Of a DNA stretch of 63,445 nucleotides, positions 50,677 to 59,470 are shown piece by piece. The stretch spans positions 1 to 63,445 of the forward strand of contig NZ_JABUAE010000027.1 in assembly GCF_013314535.1 (NCBI RefSeq), given 5' to 3'. Position numbers and translations under genes: made by a program. Origin of the DNA: Bacillus sp. Xin1 (GTDB lineage Bacteria > Bacillota > Bacilli > Bacillales > Bacillaceae_G). Each line of letters opens with the position of its first letter. Positions within the stretch are counted from its first letter, which is position 1. The notes under the pieces are model-generated. The model searched no databases. It was not told the DNA's origin and saw nothing but the letters and a program-made list of their open reading frames with translations.

Positions 50677-52557
50677 ATGACAATTTGTAGTGTAAACAAT
50701 GTAAAGAAATCTTTTGGTGGAAACATCATATTTGAAAATATATCGCTCGAAATTAAGACTGGTGAACGCATTGGATTAGTTGGGCGAAATGGTAGCGGAA
50801 AGACGACGATTTTTCAATTGTTAACAGGAACTGAGAACGTAGATGCGGGTGCTATTCATATGAAGAAAGGAACCCGTATTGGTCACGTAGCACAAATTCC
50901 GAAGTTTGCTGATGAAATGACTGTATATGATGTGTTAAGCGCTGCTTTTGTAAAAGAGAAAGAATTGGAAACAGAAATGCGTAGTTTAGAGAAACGTATG
51001 GCGGAGGAACAAGATTCAATTGGCTTAGAGAGGTTGATGGGAAAATACGGTGCGGTGCAAGAGGAATTTGCATTTTTAGGTGGTTATGAAATAGAAGCAA
51101 ATATCATGAAGGTAGCAAATGGTTTACAAGTGAAGGAGCTATTTCCACGAATTTTTACGCAGTTAAGTGGTGGAGAACAAACAAAGGTGAGTCTGGCCTA
51201 TATGTTATTACAGAAACCAGATTTATTGCTGTTAGATGAACCAACGAATCATTTAGATTTATTTGCAGTGGAGTGGCTTGAACAATTTTTAAAAGAGTAT
51301 ACAGGGACAGTTGTTGTCATTTCGCATGATCGTTATTTTCTTGATGAAGTTGTTACGAAGATTTTTGATTTAGAAGACGGAGAACTTCACGTCTATCATG
51401 CGAGTTATTCGCAGTTTGTGAAAGAAAAAGAAGAAAGACTACTGCAAGAGTTTCAATCTTATCAAGAACAGCAAAAGAAAATAAAGAAAATGAAGGAAGC
51501 AATTAAGCGTTTAAGAGAATGGGCGAATCAAGCGAATCCTCCGAATGAAGGATTGCATAAAAGAGCTCGAAATATGGAACGTGCGCTAGAACGGATGGAG
51601 AAGTTAAAGAAACCAATTATAGAAAGAAAACAGATGGGACTTCAGTTTGAAGGGAAAGAGAGAAGTGGGAAAGATGTTGTTTTAATGAAGGAAGTTAGCA
51701 AAGGGTTTGCTAATCATACTTTATTTCAAGAAGCTAATTTACACGTTCGTTTTCAAGAGCGTGCCGCTATTGTTGGGCGGAACGGTACAGGAAAAACAAC
51801 ATTATTAAAATTGTTATTAGAGGAAATAAAACCGGATGCTGGTGAAATTCGAATTGGTAGTGCTGTGAAAGTTGGATATTTATCGCAGCATACTTATGTA
51901 AACATAAAGGCTAATGTATTGGAAGCTTTTCGTGAGTGTGTACCTGTAACAGAGGGAGAGGCAAGACATATATTAGCACGCTTCTTATTTTACGGACCGG
52001 CTGTTTTTAAGAAGGTGAATCAACTTAGCGGAGGAGAACGGATGAGGCTAAGATTATCACAGCTAATGTACCAAGATGTAAACTTTCTCGTGCTAGATGA
52101 GCCAACGAATCACCTAGATATTGAATCAAGAGAGGTGTTGGAGGAGGCGCTTGAACAATATAAAGGAACGATTCTCGCTGTTTCACATGACCACTACTTT
52201 TTAAATAAATTATTCGAGAAAACGTATTGGATTGATGAACATAGATTATTTGAATTTGCGGGGAATTATGCTTGGGCACGTCAGAAATGGGCAGAAAGAA
52301 TAGAGAAAGAAGAAGTGAAACAACAAGAGACTCCAAAAATTAAAGGAATGAATATAAGAGTAAAAGAGAAAGAATTTAGTGGTATAGACGAACTTGAAAA
52401 TAAGCTTATGCATATAGAAGAAGGGATATATAGACTGGAGTGTGCAATGGGAGAAACAAGTGAGGTTGAAGTATTGGAGCGGTTATATAAAGAAAAAGCA
52501 GAGAAAGAACGATTACGGGCGGAATTATATAATCGATTAGATAGTATGATGGAATAG
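50677..52557 (+). CDS. ABC-F family ATPase, probable ribosome-protection (antibiotic resistance) type
   Basis: 626 residues, two ABC domains without membrane parts. Walker A is GRNGSGKTT and GRNGTGKTT; signature motifs are LSGGEQTKVSL and LSGGERMRLRL; both Walker B regions end LLDEPTNHLDL or LDEPTNHLDI. The interdomain linker (about 240-320) is long and basic, with a REWANQANPPNEGLHKRARN motif that would reach into the ribosome. ATG 50677 follows GAAAGGAG; the longer frame runs through the terminator. The leader ORF and attenuator support drug-induced expression. Spectrum unknown. Confidence 0.88.
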   Translation: MTICSVNNVKKSFGGNIIFENISLEIKTGERIGLVGRNGSGKTTIFQLLTGTENVDAGAIHMKKGTRIGHVAQIPKFADEMTVYDVLSAAFVKEKELETEMRSLEKRMAEEQDSIGLERLMGKYGAVQEEFAFLGGYEIEANIMKVANGLQVKELFPRIFTQLSGGEQTKVSLAYMLLQKPDLLLLDEPTNHLDLFAVEWLEQFLKEYTGTVVVISHDRYFLDEVVTKIFDLEDGELHVYHASYSQFVKEKEERLLQEFQSYQEQQKKIKKMKEAIKRLREWANQANPPNEGLHKRARNMERALERMEKLKKPIIERKQMGLQFEGKERSGKDVVLMKEVSKGFANHTLFQEANLHVRFQERAAIVGRNGTGKTTLLKLLLEEIKPDAGEIRIGSAVKVGYLSQHTYVNIKANVLEAFRECVPVTEGEARHILARFLFYGPAVFKKVNQLSGGERMRLRLSQLMYQDVNFLVLDEPTNHLDIESREVLEEALEQYKGTILAVSHDHYFLNKLFEKTYWIDEHRLFEFAGNYAWARQKWAERIEKEEVKQQETPKIKGMNIRVKEKEFSGIDELENKLMHIEEGIYRLECAMGETSEVEVLERLYKEKAEKERLRAELYNRLDSMME

Positions 52558-52669
52558 ATGAAAAAACGAGTCATCCTCTCAACATATGTGGGGGTGACTT
52601 GTTTTTCTAATGTCCATTAAACCGAGGTGGTAATGGTATAATTTTCTTGTTGTTATATTATGAGGACAG

Positions 52670-52948
52670 TTTATCCTGCATTAAAGGGCAGTAATACTCC
52701 CACTTCAAAATTCGGCGAAAGCATTGTCCAACTCTAGCGGCTAGAATCTCCGGTCGTTTCGCCCCCTCGGACGAGGCAAAAAGCGCCTCTCTGCCAGGGG
52801 CGCGGGCGTCCTACGATTCTGAGCGAGCCGCTTCCGCTTTTCTAAAGAAGGTAGGTGGGAGATAAACTGCCCGTAACAGCCCGATTGGTAAGGGCTGAGA
52901 ATCAGTGGGGGATGAAAAAAAACCCCACTGATTAAAGTCTCACTTTAT
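52670..52948 (+). repeat. bcr1-type repeat, copy 2, with nested GC-rich insert
   Basis: TTTAT flanks (52670-52674 and 52944-52948). Left arm GGGCAGTAATACTCCCACTT; right arm GTAGGTGGGAGATAAACTGC, then AGCCCGATTGGTAAGGGCT and a GTGGGG/CCCCAC hairpin. Between them an extra block of about 120 nt (52724-52845) is much richer in GC and contains its own inverted pieces. Confidence 0.82.
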
Positions 52949-52999
52949 AAAAAAGTTAGTGTGATTGAAAATAATATTTCAAAATGCGAGGAGAATTTT

Positions 53000-54193
53000 A
53001 TGTTAGGGTATGCGCGTATCATTACGATTGTTATTATTTGCATTGTATATATGATTTATGTTTCACGTGAAACAGTAGATTTGAAAATCTTTGTTGGTTT
53101 TTCATTATTTGTTTACATTGTAAATCACATTTTACTTATGCAACCACATCAAGGAAAGCGGCGTGATATATATATATTACTTTCAAATGGAGTAATTACA
53201 GCTCTGTTAGGATTTTTATTTCCAGAGACAACTTTATATTTAATTATATTTGGAATTGATGCAGTAGGATTATTTATAAATGCACAGCGGAAAATAGTTG
53301 TATATTTTTTTGTGAGTTTTTTCTTTGTATGTTGGTTTGCTATTTTACTATATACATATTGGTATGTTGGAGAGATAAGGGTTTGGGAAAATGCCATTAA
53401 TTTTATGTTCATTGTCTTCAGTGCTTTAGCGGGAAACTTAATTAAAAAACTTACAGTAGCTCACCAAACTGTTGATGATCAATATGAAAAATTGGCATTA
53501 TCACATACAGCTCTAAAAGAAGCGCATGAACAGTTGCAGCTCTATGCAAAAGAAGTAGAGGAATTAACTACAGTTCGGGAGAGGAACGATATTGCCCGAG
53601 AAATTCATGATACAGTCGGTCACAATATGACGGCATTACTTGTTCAGTTACAGCTAGCGGAGGCCCTATGGAAGCAAAAGTCGGATGTTACGGAGGATGT
53701 TTTACATACATGTCATGAGTTAGCTAGAAAATCTCTTCAAGAAGTAAGAGCCTCAGTACGTGCATTGAAGGAAGAGAAAAGTCTAGGAAACATAATAGAA
53801 AGCATGAAGGAAATGCTAAATGAATTTTCAAAGATAACAAAAGTACAAGTAAACTTTTATTTACAAGGGGACCCAATTATCATTCCGCTGTCATTACAAC
53901 CTACATTGTTGCGTACTATGCAGGAGTCATTAACGAATGCAAAACGCCATGGGAAAGCTAGTTTATGTGAAGTGAAGTTATCTTGTCTGGATGAAAAAGT
54001 GATATTATCGATCTCTGATAATGGTATCGGTGTAAATGAAGTAAGTCCTGGTTTTGGATTAATGAATATGAAAGAGCGCGTAGAAGAACATGGTGGAATG
54101 ATTCGATTTGAGAGTGAAAATGAAAAGGGATTTCGATTAAAGGTTGAATTCCCACTTAAGGAAAAAATGTGGGTAATAGGGGGAACGATATGA
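53000..54193 (+). CDS. lnrJ: Sensor histidine kinase (DesK/LiaS-type, LnrJ-like)
   Basis: 397 residues. Five to six predicted membrane helices (about 5-148), coiled coil (155-195), HisKA_3 dimerisation with phospho-acceptor His203 in REIHDTVGHN, and an HATPase domain with SISDNGIGV and GFGLMNMKERV. ATG 53000 after GAGGAGAA. The response regulator overlaps its stop by 4 nt. Kinase, regulator, ATPase and two permeases follow the order of B. subtilis lnrJKLMN (linearmycin resistance); the name rests on that order. Confidence 0.88.
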   Translation: MLGYARIITIVIICIVYMIYVSRETVDLKIFVGFSLFVYIVNHILLMQPHQGKRRDIYILLSNGVITALLGFLFPETTLYLIIFGIDAVGLFINAQRKIVVYFFVSFFFVCWFAILLYTYWYVGEIRVWENAINFMFIVFSALAGNLIKKLTVAHQTVDDQYEKLALSHTALKEAHEQLQLYAKEVEELTTVRERNDIAREIHDTVGHNMTALLVQLQLAEALWKQKSDVTEDVLHTCHELARKSLQEVRASVRALKEEKSLGNIIESMKEMLNEFSKITKVQVNFYLQGDPIIIPLSLQPTLLRTMQESLTNAKRHGKASLCEVKLSCLDEKVILSISDNGIGVNEVSPGFGLMNMKERVEEHGGMIRFESENEKGFRLKVEFPLKEKMWVIGGTI

Positions 54194-54852
54194 TTCGTAT
54201 TATGATCGTTGATGATCAGTCACTGATTCGAGATGGTTTAGCAATGCTATTAAATTTACATTCAGAACTTGAAGTGGTGGGAACAGCGAATGATGGAGCC
54301 GAAGTAGTACAAAGGGCAGAACAATTACAACCTGAAATTATTTTAATGGATATTCGTATGCCTGGTATCAATGGAGTTGAAGGAACTCGTCTCATAAGGG
54401 AAAGGTTTCCTAATATGAAAGTTCTTATGCTGACGACATTTAATGATAGCGAACTTATTTTTGAAGCTTTGGAACAAGGAGCAAGTGGTTATTTATTAAA
54501 GGATATGGAGACAGATGTAATTGTTCAGGCAATATTAACAGTCCATGGAGGCGGAGCTGTTCTTCCGCAAGATATAACCGCTCAAATTGTGAAGGAATTA
54601 AAAAGAACAAAAGTAATGGATATATCAGAGCAGAATCAGCCAAAGCAAATGGAACAATTAACAGAGCGTGAGGTAGATGTATTAAGGGAGCTTGGATTTG
54701 GATTAAACAATAAAGAAATTGCAGAAAAGTTGTTTATTACAGAGGGAACTGTAAAAAATCATGTGTCTAATGTAATTAGTAAGCTTGAGCTGAGAGATCG
54801 GACACAAGCAGCTATATACGCGGTGAGATATGGTATTACAACATACACATGA
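54190..54852 (+). CDS. lnrK: NarL/LuxR-type response regulator (LnrK-like)
   Basis: 220 residues. Receiver domain with Asp8/9 and phospho-acceptor Asp54 (LMDIRMPG), and a C-terminal LuxR helix-turn-helix (LTEREVDVLRELGFGLNNKE, split from IAEKLFITEGTVKNHVSNV). It is activated by the overlapping kinase and expected to induce the ABC genes downstream. It is not a BceR-type (OmpR-class) regulator, so it should not be the one acting on the eight peptide promoters. Confidence 0.92.
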   Translation: MIRIMIVDDQSLIRDGLAMLLNLHSELEVVGTANDGAEVVQRAEQLQPEIILMDIRMPGINGVEGTRLIRERFPNMKVLMLTTFNDSELIFEALEQGASGYLLKDMETDVIVQAILTVHGGGAVLPQDITAQIVKELKRTKVMDISEQNQPKQMEQLTEREVDVLRELGFGLNNKEIAEKLFITEGTVKNHVSNVISKLELRDRTQAAIYAVRYGITTYT

Positions 54853-54872
54853 CTTTTAGCATAGAGAAGAAC

Positions 54873-54902
54873 GAAAAAGTAGCAAATGATGCTGCTTTTT
54901 TT
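54873..54902 (+). terminator. Terminator after the two-component genes
   Basis: AAAAAGTAGCA and TGCTGCTTTTT (one G-T) around AATGA, then TTATTTT. Confidence 0.82.
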
Positions 54903-54991
54903 ATTTTATATTTCTATCCTAAGGGTGATGGAAGAAAGAGGATATTTTTTTACAATGAGATCGAAGGTGAATGCAAAGGGGCTGAATCGAC

Positions 54992-55924
54992 ATGTTAGTC
55001 GTAGATCATATTACAAAATCGTTTGGGAAGAAAGAAGTTGTAAAGAATGTATCCTTTGAAGTGAAGAAAGGAGAAACATTTGGCTTGCTTGGTCCAAATG
55101 GCGCAGGAAAGTCGACGACGATATCAATGATTTGTGGGCTGATTCCATATGATGGTGGTGATATTAAAGTTGGAGGGAAATCTGTAAAAGAATATCCGTT
55201 AGATGCAAAAAGGAAAATCGGAATCGTTCCTCAAGATATTGCTTTATATCCTACACTTTCAGCGAAAGAAAATTTAATCTTTTGGGGGAAAATGTATGGG
55301 TTAAGCGGGGCTGTTGCAAAGAAACGAGCCGATGAAGTATTAGCATATGTAGGGCTACAAGATCGTGCAAAAGATAAAATTGAAACATTTTCAGGGGGCA
55401 TGAAACGCCGAATTAATATTGGTGCAGCATTAATGCATGAACCAGAGCTATTAATTATGGATGAGCCGACAGTTGGGATTGACCCGCAATCGCGAAATCA
55501 TATTTTAGAAACGGTAAAGGGATTAAATGAAAAAGGTATGACCGTCATTTATACAAGTCATTACATGGAAGAAGTGGAGTATTTATGTGAACGGATTGCG
55601 ATTGTAGATCACGGAAAAGTAATTGCATTAGGAACGAAAAGGGAATTATGCAACCGTCTAGCAGATGGCTTTATGGTGAAGGTGCAATTGAATTGCTTTA
55701 CCCAGGAGCTATTGAAGAATGTAAAGGCAATCCCCACTGTAGAACGGGTTGTCGTCGATGAGAAAACAAATACTCTTGATATTGGACTGAAGAACGGGGG
55801 AGCTGTTGGTACTGTTGTTTCGGTAGTTGTAGAGAATCAGGCACAAATTTTAAAGCTTGAAGTACAAGAACCAAATTTAGAAGCTCTTTTTTTACAGTTA
55901 ACAGGACGTTCACTTCGTGATTGA
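54992..55924 (+). CDS. lnrL: ABC transporter ATPase (LnrL-like)
   Basis: 310 residues. Walker A GPNGAGKST, signature FSGGMKRRINIGAAL, Walker B LLIMDEPTVGIDP, H-loop TSHYMEE. The C-terminal 90 residues form a regulatory domain typical of DrrA/NatA-type efflux ATPases. It powers the two permeases downstream for export of an amphiphilic antibiotic or lipid. ATG 54992, GAAGGTG... site weak, 139 nt after the regulator. Confidence 0.9.
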   Translation: MLVVDHITKSFGKKEVVKNVSFEVKKGETFGLLGPNGAGKSTTISMICGLIPYDGGDIKVGGKSVKEYPLDAKRKIGIVPQDIALYPTLSAKENLIFWGKMYGLSGAVAKKRADEVLAYVGLQDRAKDKIETFSGGMKRRINIGAALMHEPELLIMDEPTVGIDPQSRNHILETVKGLNEKGMTVIYTSHYMEEVEYLCERIAIVDHGKVIALGTKRELCNRLADGFMVKVQLNCFTQELLKNVKAIPTVERVVVDEKTNTLDIGLKNGGAVGTVVSVVVENQAQILKLEVQEPNLEALFLQLTGRSLRD

Positions 55925-55939
55925 GGAGGTTAGAAGCTT

Positions 55940-57136
55940 ATGAAAAGTTTTATTATTGCATGGAAAGATTTAAAAATTCGTTTCATAGATCGGCGTGGAT
56001 TTATGATGATGTTAATTATGCCACTTCTATTAACAGCTATTTTAGGATTAGCACTAAGTAACATATTTGATAACGGAGGGTTACCGAAAACGGTAATTGG
56101 TTACTATCAAGAAGGTGCAGATGATTTTGCTGATGTATTTCAAAAGGATGTATTACATTCAAAAGAAATAAAAGACGATGTGAAAGTCGAAATTGTAACC
56201 TCGCAAAAAGAGTTAGAGAATCTGCTAAAGAAACAGAAGGTTGATGTAGGAATCATCATTCCAAGCGGTTGGAGCGAACATATAAAGGATGGAAGATTAA
56301 AAGAACCGAAATTGATTACTGATCCATCAAAAGATATACAAACAAAAATTGCTGAATCACTCATTCGTTCTTTTACAGATCGTGCACAAACAATTGCTGT
56401 TTCTACCAAGACTGTCGTAACAGATGTAGCAAAATTACAGTCTGGCAGTATGGAACAGGTTGCAAAAGAGATAAGTACGAATTTGCAAACAGTGGCGACG
56501 TCCAATACCGACGGAGTTGAAAAAGGAACAATCGGTAAAAAAACAGTGACTGCGATGCAATATTATGCCGCTGCAATGTTAGTGATGTTTTTATTATTCA
56601 ACATAACAGTAGGAGCAAAATCCATTATAACGGAGCAACGAACAGAAACATTAGCAAGGCTATTAAGTACACCGACTAGTTCACTGGCTATTTTAATAGG
56701 AAAGTTTTTTGGAACTTTATTGTTCGCATATCTTCAATTTGGTGTGTTTGTAGTTGCTACCCATTACGCATTTCATGTGAATTGGGGTGAAGATGTTTCA
56801 CAAATTGCGGTAGTAGGAATTGCGTATGCGATTTGTGTTTCTGGTTTATCTATGCTTATCGCGGCATTGATTCATGAAGAAAAAACAGCTGATTTAATGG
56901 GTGGCATTGGAATTCAGTTGTTAGCTATATTAGGAGGATCAATGTTACCAATCTATGTATTTCCGGATACTCTTCAAACGATTGCTGGCATTGCTCCGAA
57001 TAAATGGGCACTTACAAGTTTCTTAAACATTATGTCAGGTACATCTTGGTATGCGTTACTTCCAGTTATCTTAAGTTTATCTATTGTAGGTGTTGTTTCT
57101 GTTATTATCGGAACATTTCGTTTACAAGCGAGATAG
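55940..57136 (+). CDS. lnrM: ABC-2 type permease (LnrM-like)
   Basis: 398 residues. One N-terminal helix (about 18-40), a large extracellular segment (about 45-205), then five C-terminal helices with the ABC-2 pattern (ITEQRTETLARLLSTP). Forms the export channel with LnrN. ATG after GAGGAGG, 15 nt from the ATPase stop. Confidence 0.9.
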   Translation: MKSFIIAWKDLKIRFIDRRGFMMMLIMPLLLTAILGLALSNIFDNGGLPKTVIGYYQEGADDFADVFQKDVLHSKEIKDDVKVEIVTSQKELENLLKKQKVDVGIIIPSGWSEHIKDGRLKEPKLITDPSKDIQTKIAESLIRSFTDRAQTIAVSTKTVVTDVAKLQSGSMEQVAKEISTNLQTVATSNTDGVEKGTIGKKTVTAMQYYAAAMLVMFLLFNITVGAKSIITEQRTETLARLLSTPTSSLAILIGKFFGTLLFAYLQFGVFVVATHYAFHVNWGEDVSQIAVVGIAYAICVSGLSMLIAALIHEEKTADLMGGIGIQLLAILGGSMLPIYVFPDTLQTIAGIAPNKWALTSFLNIMSGTSWYALLPVILSLSIVGVVSVIIGTFRLQAR

Positions 57137-57147
57137 GAGGAGAATCA

Positions 57148-58293
57148 ATGAAGAAAGTTTGGGCGCTTTGCTGGCTCGAATTAAAACAGATTTTAATTAA
57201 GCCACAGAGCTATATACTCATGTTTGGAATGCCGATTATTTTTACACTTATTTTTGGTGGGCTTTTAGGTGGAAGTGGAAACGAAAAAGTAAATATTAGT
57301 TTAGTTGACCAAGATGGGTCTATATTATCTAACTCCTACTATAAAGAAATAGAGAAAAGTGATTTGGTTTCTATAGAAAAGGTAACATATGAAGAAGCAA
57401 AACAGAAAATCGAAAATAAAAAGTCCTCGGGTATTGTGATAATCCCAAAAGAATTTCAAAAGAGTATGGCAGACGAGAAGGTAGAGAAGGTTAAATTCCA
57501 ATCAAGCGCTGATTTTACAGGAGGAGCATCTGTAGAACAAGTGTTACAAAGCGCAATGAAAAAGATGAAAATAGAGGTAGCAGCAGCAAGGGATGCGGAG
57601 AAAAGAGGAGGAACGTCTTGGGAGAAGCTGTATGAAACGATCGATACAAAGGCAGAACCAGTTTCGCTTCAAAAGGAATCAATTGTCCCTGGGGAGGTAA
57701 AGTTGAATAACGTATCAGGGCGATCTGCAGGATTTTCTATTCTGTTTGTAATGATTGTGATGCTAAGTGCAACGGGCACGATTTTAAAATCAAGACAGCT
57801 TGGCGTTTGGTATCGGTTATTAGGGACACCTGCTTCAAAGGCTCAAATACTTGGAGGATATATACTTTCCTTCTTTTTAATTGGGTGGATTCAGTTTGGG
57901 ATTTTAATGTTGTTAACGAATGTTATGTTCGGTGTTCAGTGGGGAAATTTATTAGGAATTATCATACTTGTTTCAGCGTTGTTGTTAGCGGTAATTGGTT
58001 TAGCATTATTATTAGCAAGTATTGTGAAAACAACTGAGCAACAATCAGCTTTAGGTAATATCGTTGTGATTTCAACGTGCATGATTAGTGGGCTGTATTG
58101 GCCGATTGAAATAGAACCGGAATGGATGCAACAGGTAGCAAATTTTGTTCCACAAACTTGGGCAATGCGTGGATTTACAGAATTAATTGCAAGGGGAGGC
58201 ACATTGGTAGATATAGCAGGGTATGTTGGTGTACTCATTTTATTTGGCGGTGTATTCTTTGTAATTGGTTTAAAAAGAATCCGTTATGATTGA
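57148..58293 (+). CDS. lnrN: ABC-2 type permease (LnrN-like)
   Basis: 381 residues with the same layout as the previous gene (KSRQLGVWYRLLGTPASKAQ in the coupling region, NFVPQTWAMRGFTELI near the end). ATG 57148 lies 6 nt after AGGAGGAG. The open frame extends 48 codons upstream into lnrM, but without a ribosome-binding site. Last gene of the locus. Confidence 0.9.
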   Translation: MKKVWALCWLELKQILIKPQSYILMFGMPIIFTLIFGGLLGGSGNEKVNISLVDQDGSILSNSYYKEIEKSDLVSIEKVTYEEAKQKIENKKSSGIVIIPKEFQKSMADEKVEKVKFQSSADFTGGASVEQVLQSAMKKMKIEVAAARDAEKRGGTSWEKLYETIDTKAEPVSLQKESIVPGEVKLNNVSGRSAGFSILFVMIVMLSATGTILKSRQLGVWYRLLGTPASKAQILGGYILSFFLIGWIQFGILMLLTNVMFGVQWGNLLGIIILVSALLLAVIGLALLLASIVKTTEQQSALGNIVVISTCMISGLYWPIEIEPEWMQQVANFVPQTWAMRGFTELIARGGTLVDIAGYVGVLILFGGVFFVIGLKRIRYD

Positions 58294-58295
58294 AA

Positions 58296-58345
58296 AAAAG
58301 AAAGCAGAGTCTACAGCTTCGCCCGCTGAACCCTGCTTTCTTTTT
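58296..58345. terminator. Terminator of the lnr-type operon
   Basis: AAAAAGAAAGCAG and CTGCTTTCTTTTTG form the stem around a 24-nt loop containing GCTTCGCCCGC. Symmetric; it also overlaps the 3' end of the convergent small gene. Confidence 0.82.
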
Positions 58346-58508
58346 GTGTATCGTCTTCCCCTATAGAAATGGTGATCGCAATTCCGAGCATAAAGAAAAA
58401 TGCTAAAAAGAGGACGAACTTCGGGAAGAACGGGAATAGTAGCAATGCCCCAACTATCATGAGCGTCAATGCAACATAGTGCAAGACATATTGGAATAGT
58501 TTGTCCAT
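58311..58508 (-). CDS. Small membrane protein (65 aa)
   Basis: Two adjacent membrane helices (about 8-26 and 28-48: VALTLMIVGALLLFPFF and FVLFLAFFFMLGIAITIS), then a charged tail that is read through the terminator stem. AAGGGGG lies 8 nt before ATG. Unknown family. It sits where the missing N-terminal part of the next binding-protein gene would be expected. Confidence 0.65.
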   Translation of the reverse strand: MDKLFQYVLHYVALTLMIVGALLLFPFFPKFVLFLAFFFMLGIAITISIGEDDTQKESRVQRAKL

Positions 58509-58611
58509 ATTTTCGCCCCCTTTTTGGTAGTTTGTTAGTAGTCTATGCTCGTCTGTTACATAATAGAATAATTTTTACATCGTTTCTTTCGGATCAGGTA
58601 GAACTATTGAC

Positions 58612-59361
58612 ATGGAAAAGAGAAAGGAATATAAGCAACCGTACTTTAAAGATAAGTGTGTCCGCCAAGCATTCATTTACGGATTAGAGCGCCAAAAAGT
58701 GATTGATACAAACTTCCAAGGAAACGCATCTGTTGCTAACATACCGATTTCACCAACTTCATGGGCTTATGACGATAAGGATATCAACCCATACGAATAC
58801 AATTTAGAGAAAGCGAAAAAATTGTTAGATGAAGCTGGTTGGAAAGTGGGTTCTGATGGTATTCGTGAAAAAGATGGCCAGAAGTTAAAGTTAAGCTATT
58901 ATGCAGCAAGTGGTAGAAAGCAAGAAGAAGTATTTATTCCAATCGCAAAAGAAAACTATAAAGCGTTAGGTGTAGAATTCAATCCGGAAATTATGGACTT
59001 TAATACACTTGTATCGAAAGTTGGAAAATTTGATTATGATTTAGCGGCTGTTGCAACGCCGATTCTTTCTGATCCAAATGACGCAGTAGCTGAACTTGCA
59101 TCTACACATCCGGATAACTCAGCGGGTTATAGTAATCCAAAAGTGGATGAATTAATTCAAAAAGGTATCGAGACAGTTGATATTGAAAAAAGAAAACCGA
59201 TTTATAAAGAGTTATATAAAGAACTAAGCGATGATCCACCTGTAATTCTATTAAATTATCGTAAAAGTATTTCAGCATACAATGCACGTGTGAAAGGTAT
59301 TGAACCAGAGAAATACGATAGCATTAGTGCAAACTTGCCTGTTTTATCTATTGAACAATAA
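58612..59361 (+). pseudogene. N-terminally truncated peptide-binding protein (OppA/DppE family)
   Basis: 249 residues equal to the C-terminal half of a family 5 solute-binding protein (about 530-600 aa normally): VRQAFIYGLERQKVID, YNLEKAKKLLDEAGW, DPNDAVAELASTHPDN. Signal peptide, lipobox and lobe I are absent. The frame is open about 16 codons upstream of the ATG, then a stop. No ribosome-binding site. It immediately precedes oppB-F, so the operon has lost its dedicated binding protein through a deletion ending near 58560. Confidence 0.85.
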
Positions 59362-59380
59362 GGATAGGTAATGATAAATA

Positions 59381-59442
59381 GAAGACATTTTTTCATACAG
59401 CTTTAAGAGTATGCTGTTTTGAAAAAATGTTCTTCTATTTTT
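59381..59442 (+). other. Long hairpin between binding-protein remnant and oppB
   Basis: GAAGACATTTTTTCA plus CAGC pairs with GCTG plus TGAAAAAATGTTCTTC around a short loop, then TATTTTTA. It is terminator-like. In peptide ABC operons such a hairpin tunes expression of the permeases relative to the binding protein. Confidence 0.75.
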
Positions 59443-59470
59443 AAGCCACTATGATTGGGGAGACAAAAAG

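Noticed and set aside
52961-54852. The local two-component system as regulator of the eight BceR-like promoters
   Set aside because: The regulator is of the LuxR/NarL class and the kinase has a DesK-type domain; BceR-type regulators are OmpR-class. The system is coupled to its own ABC genes.
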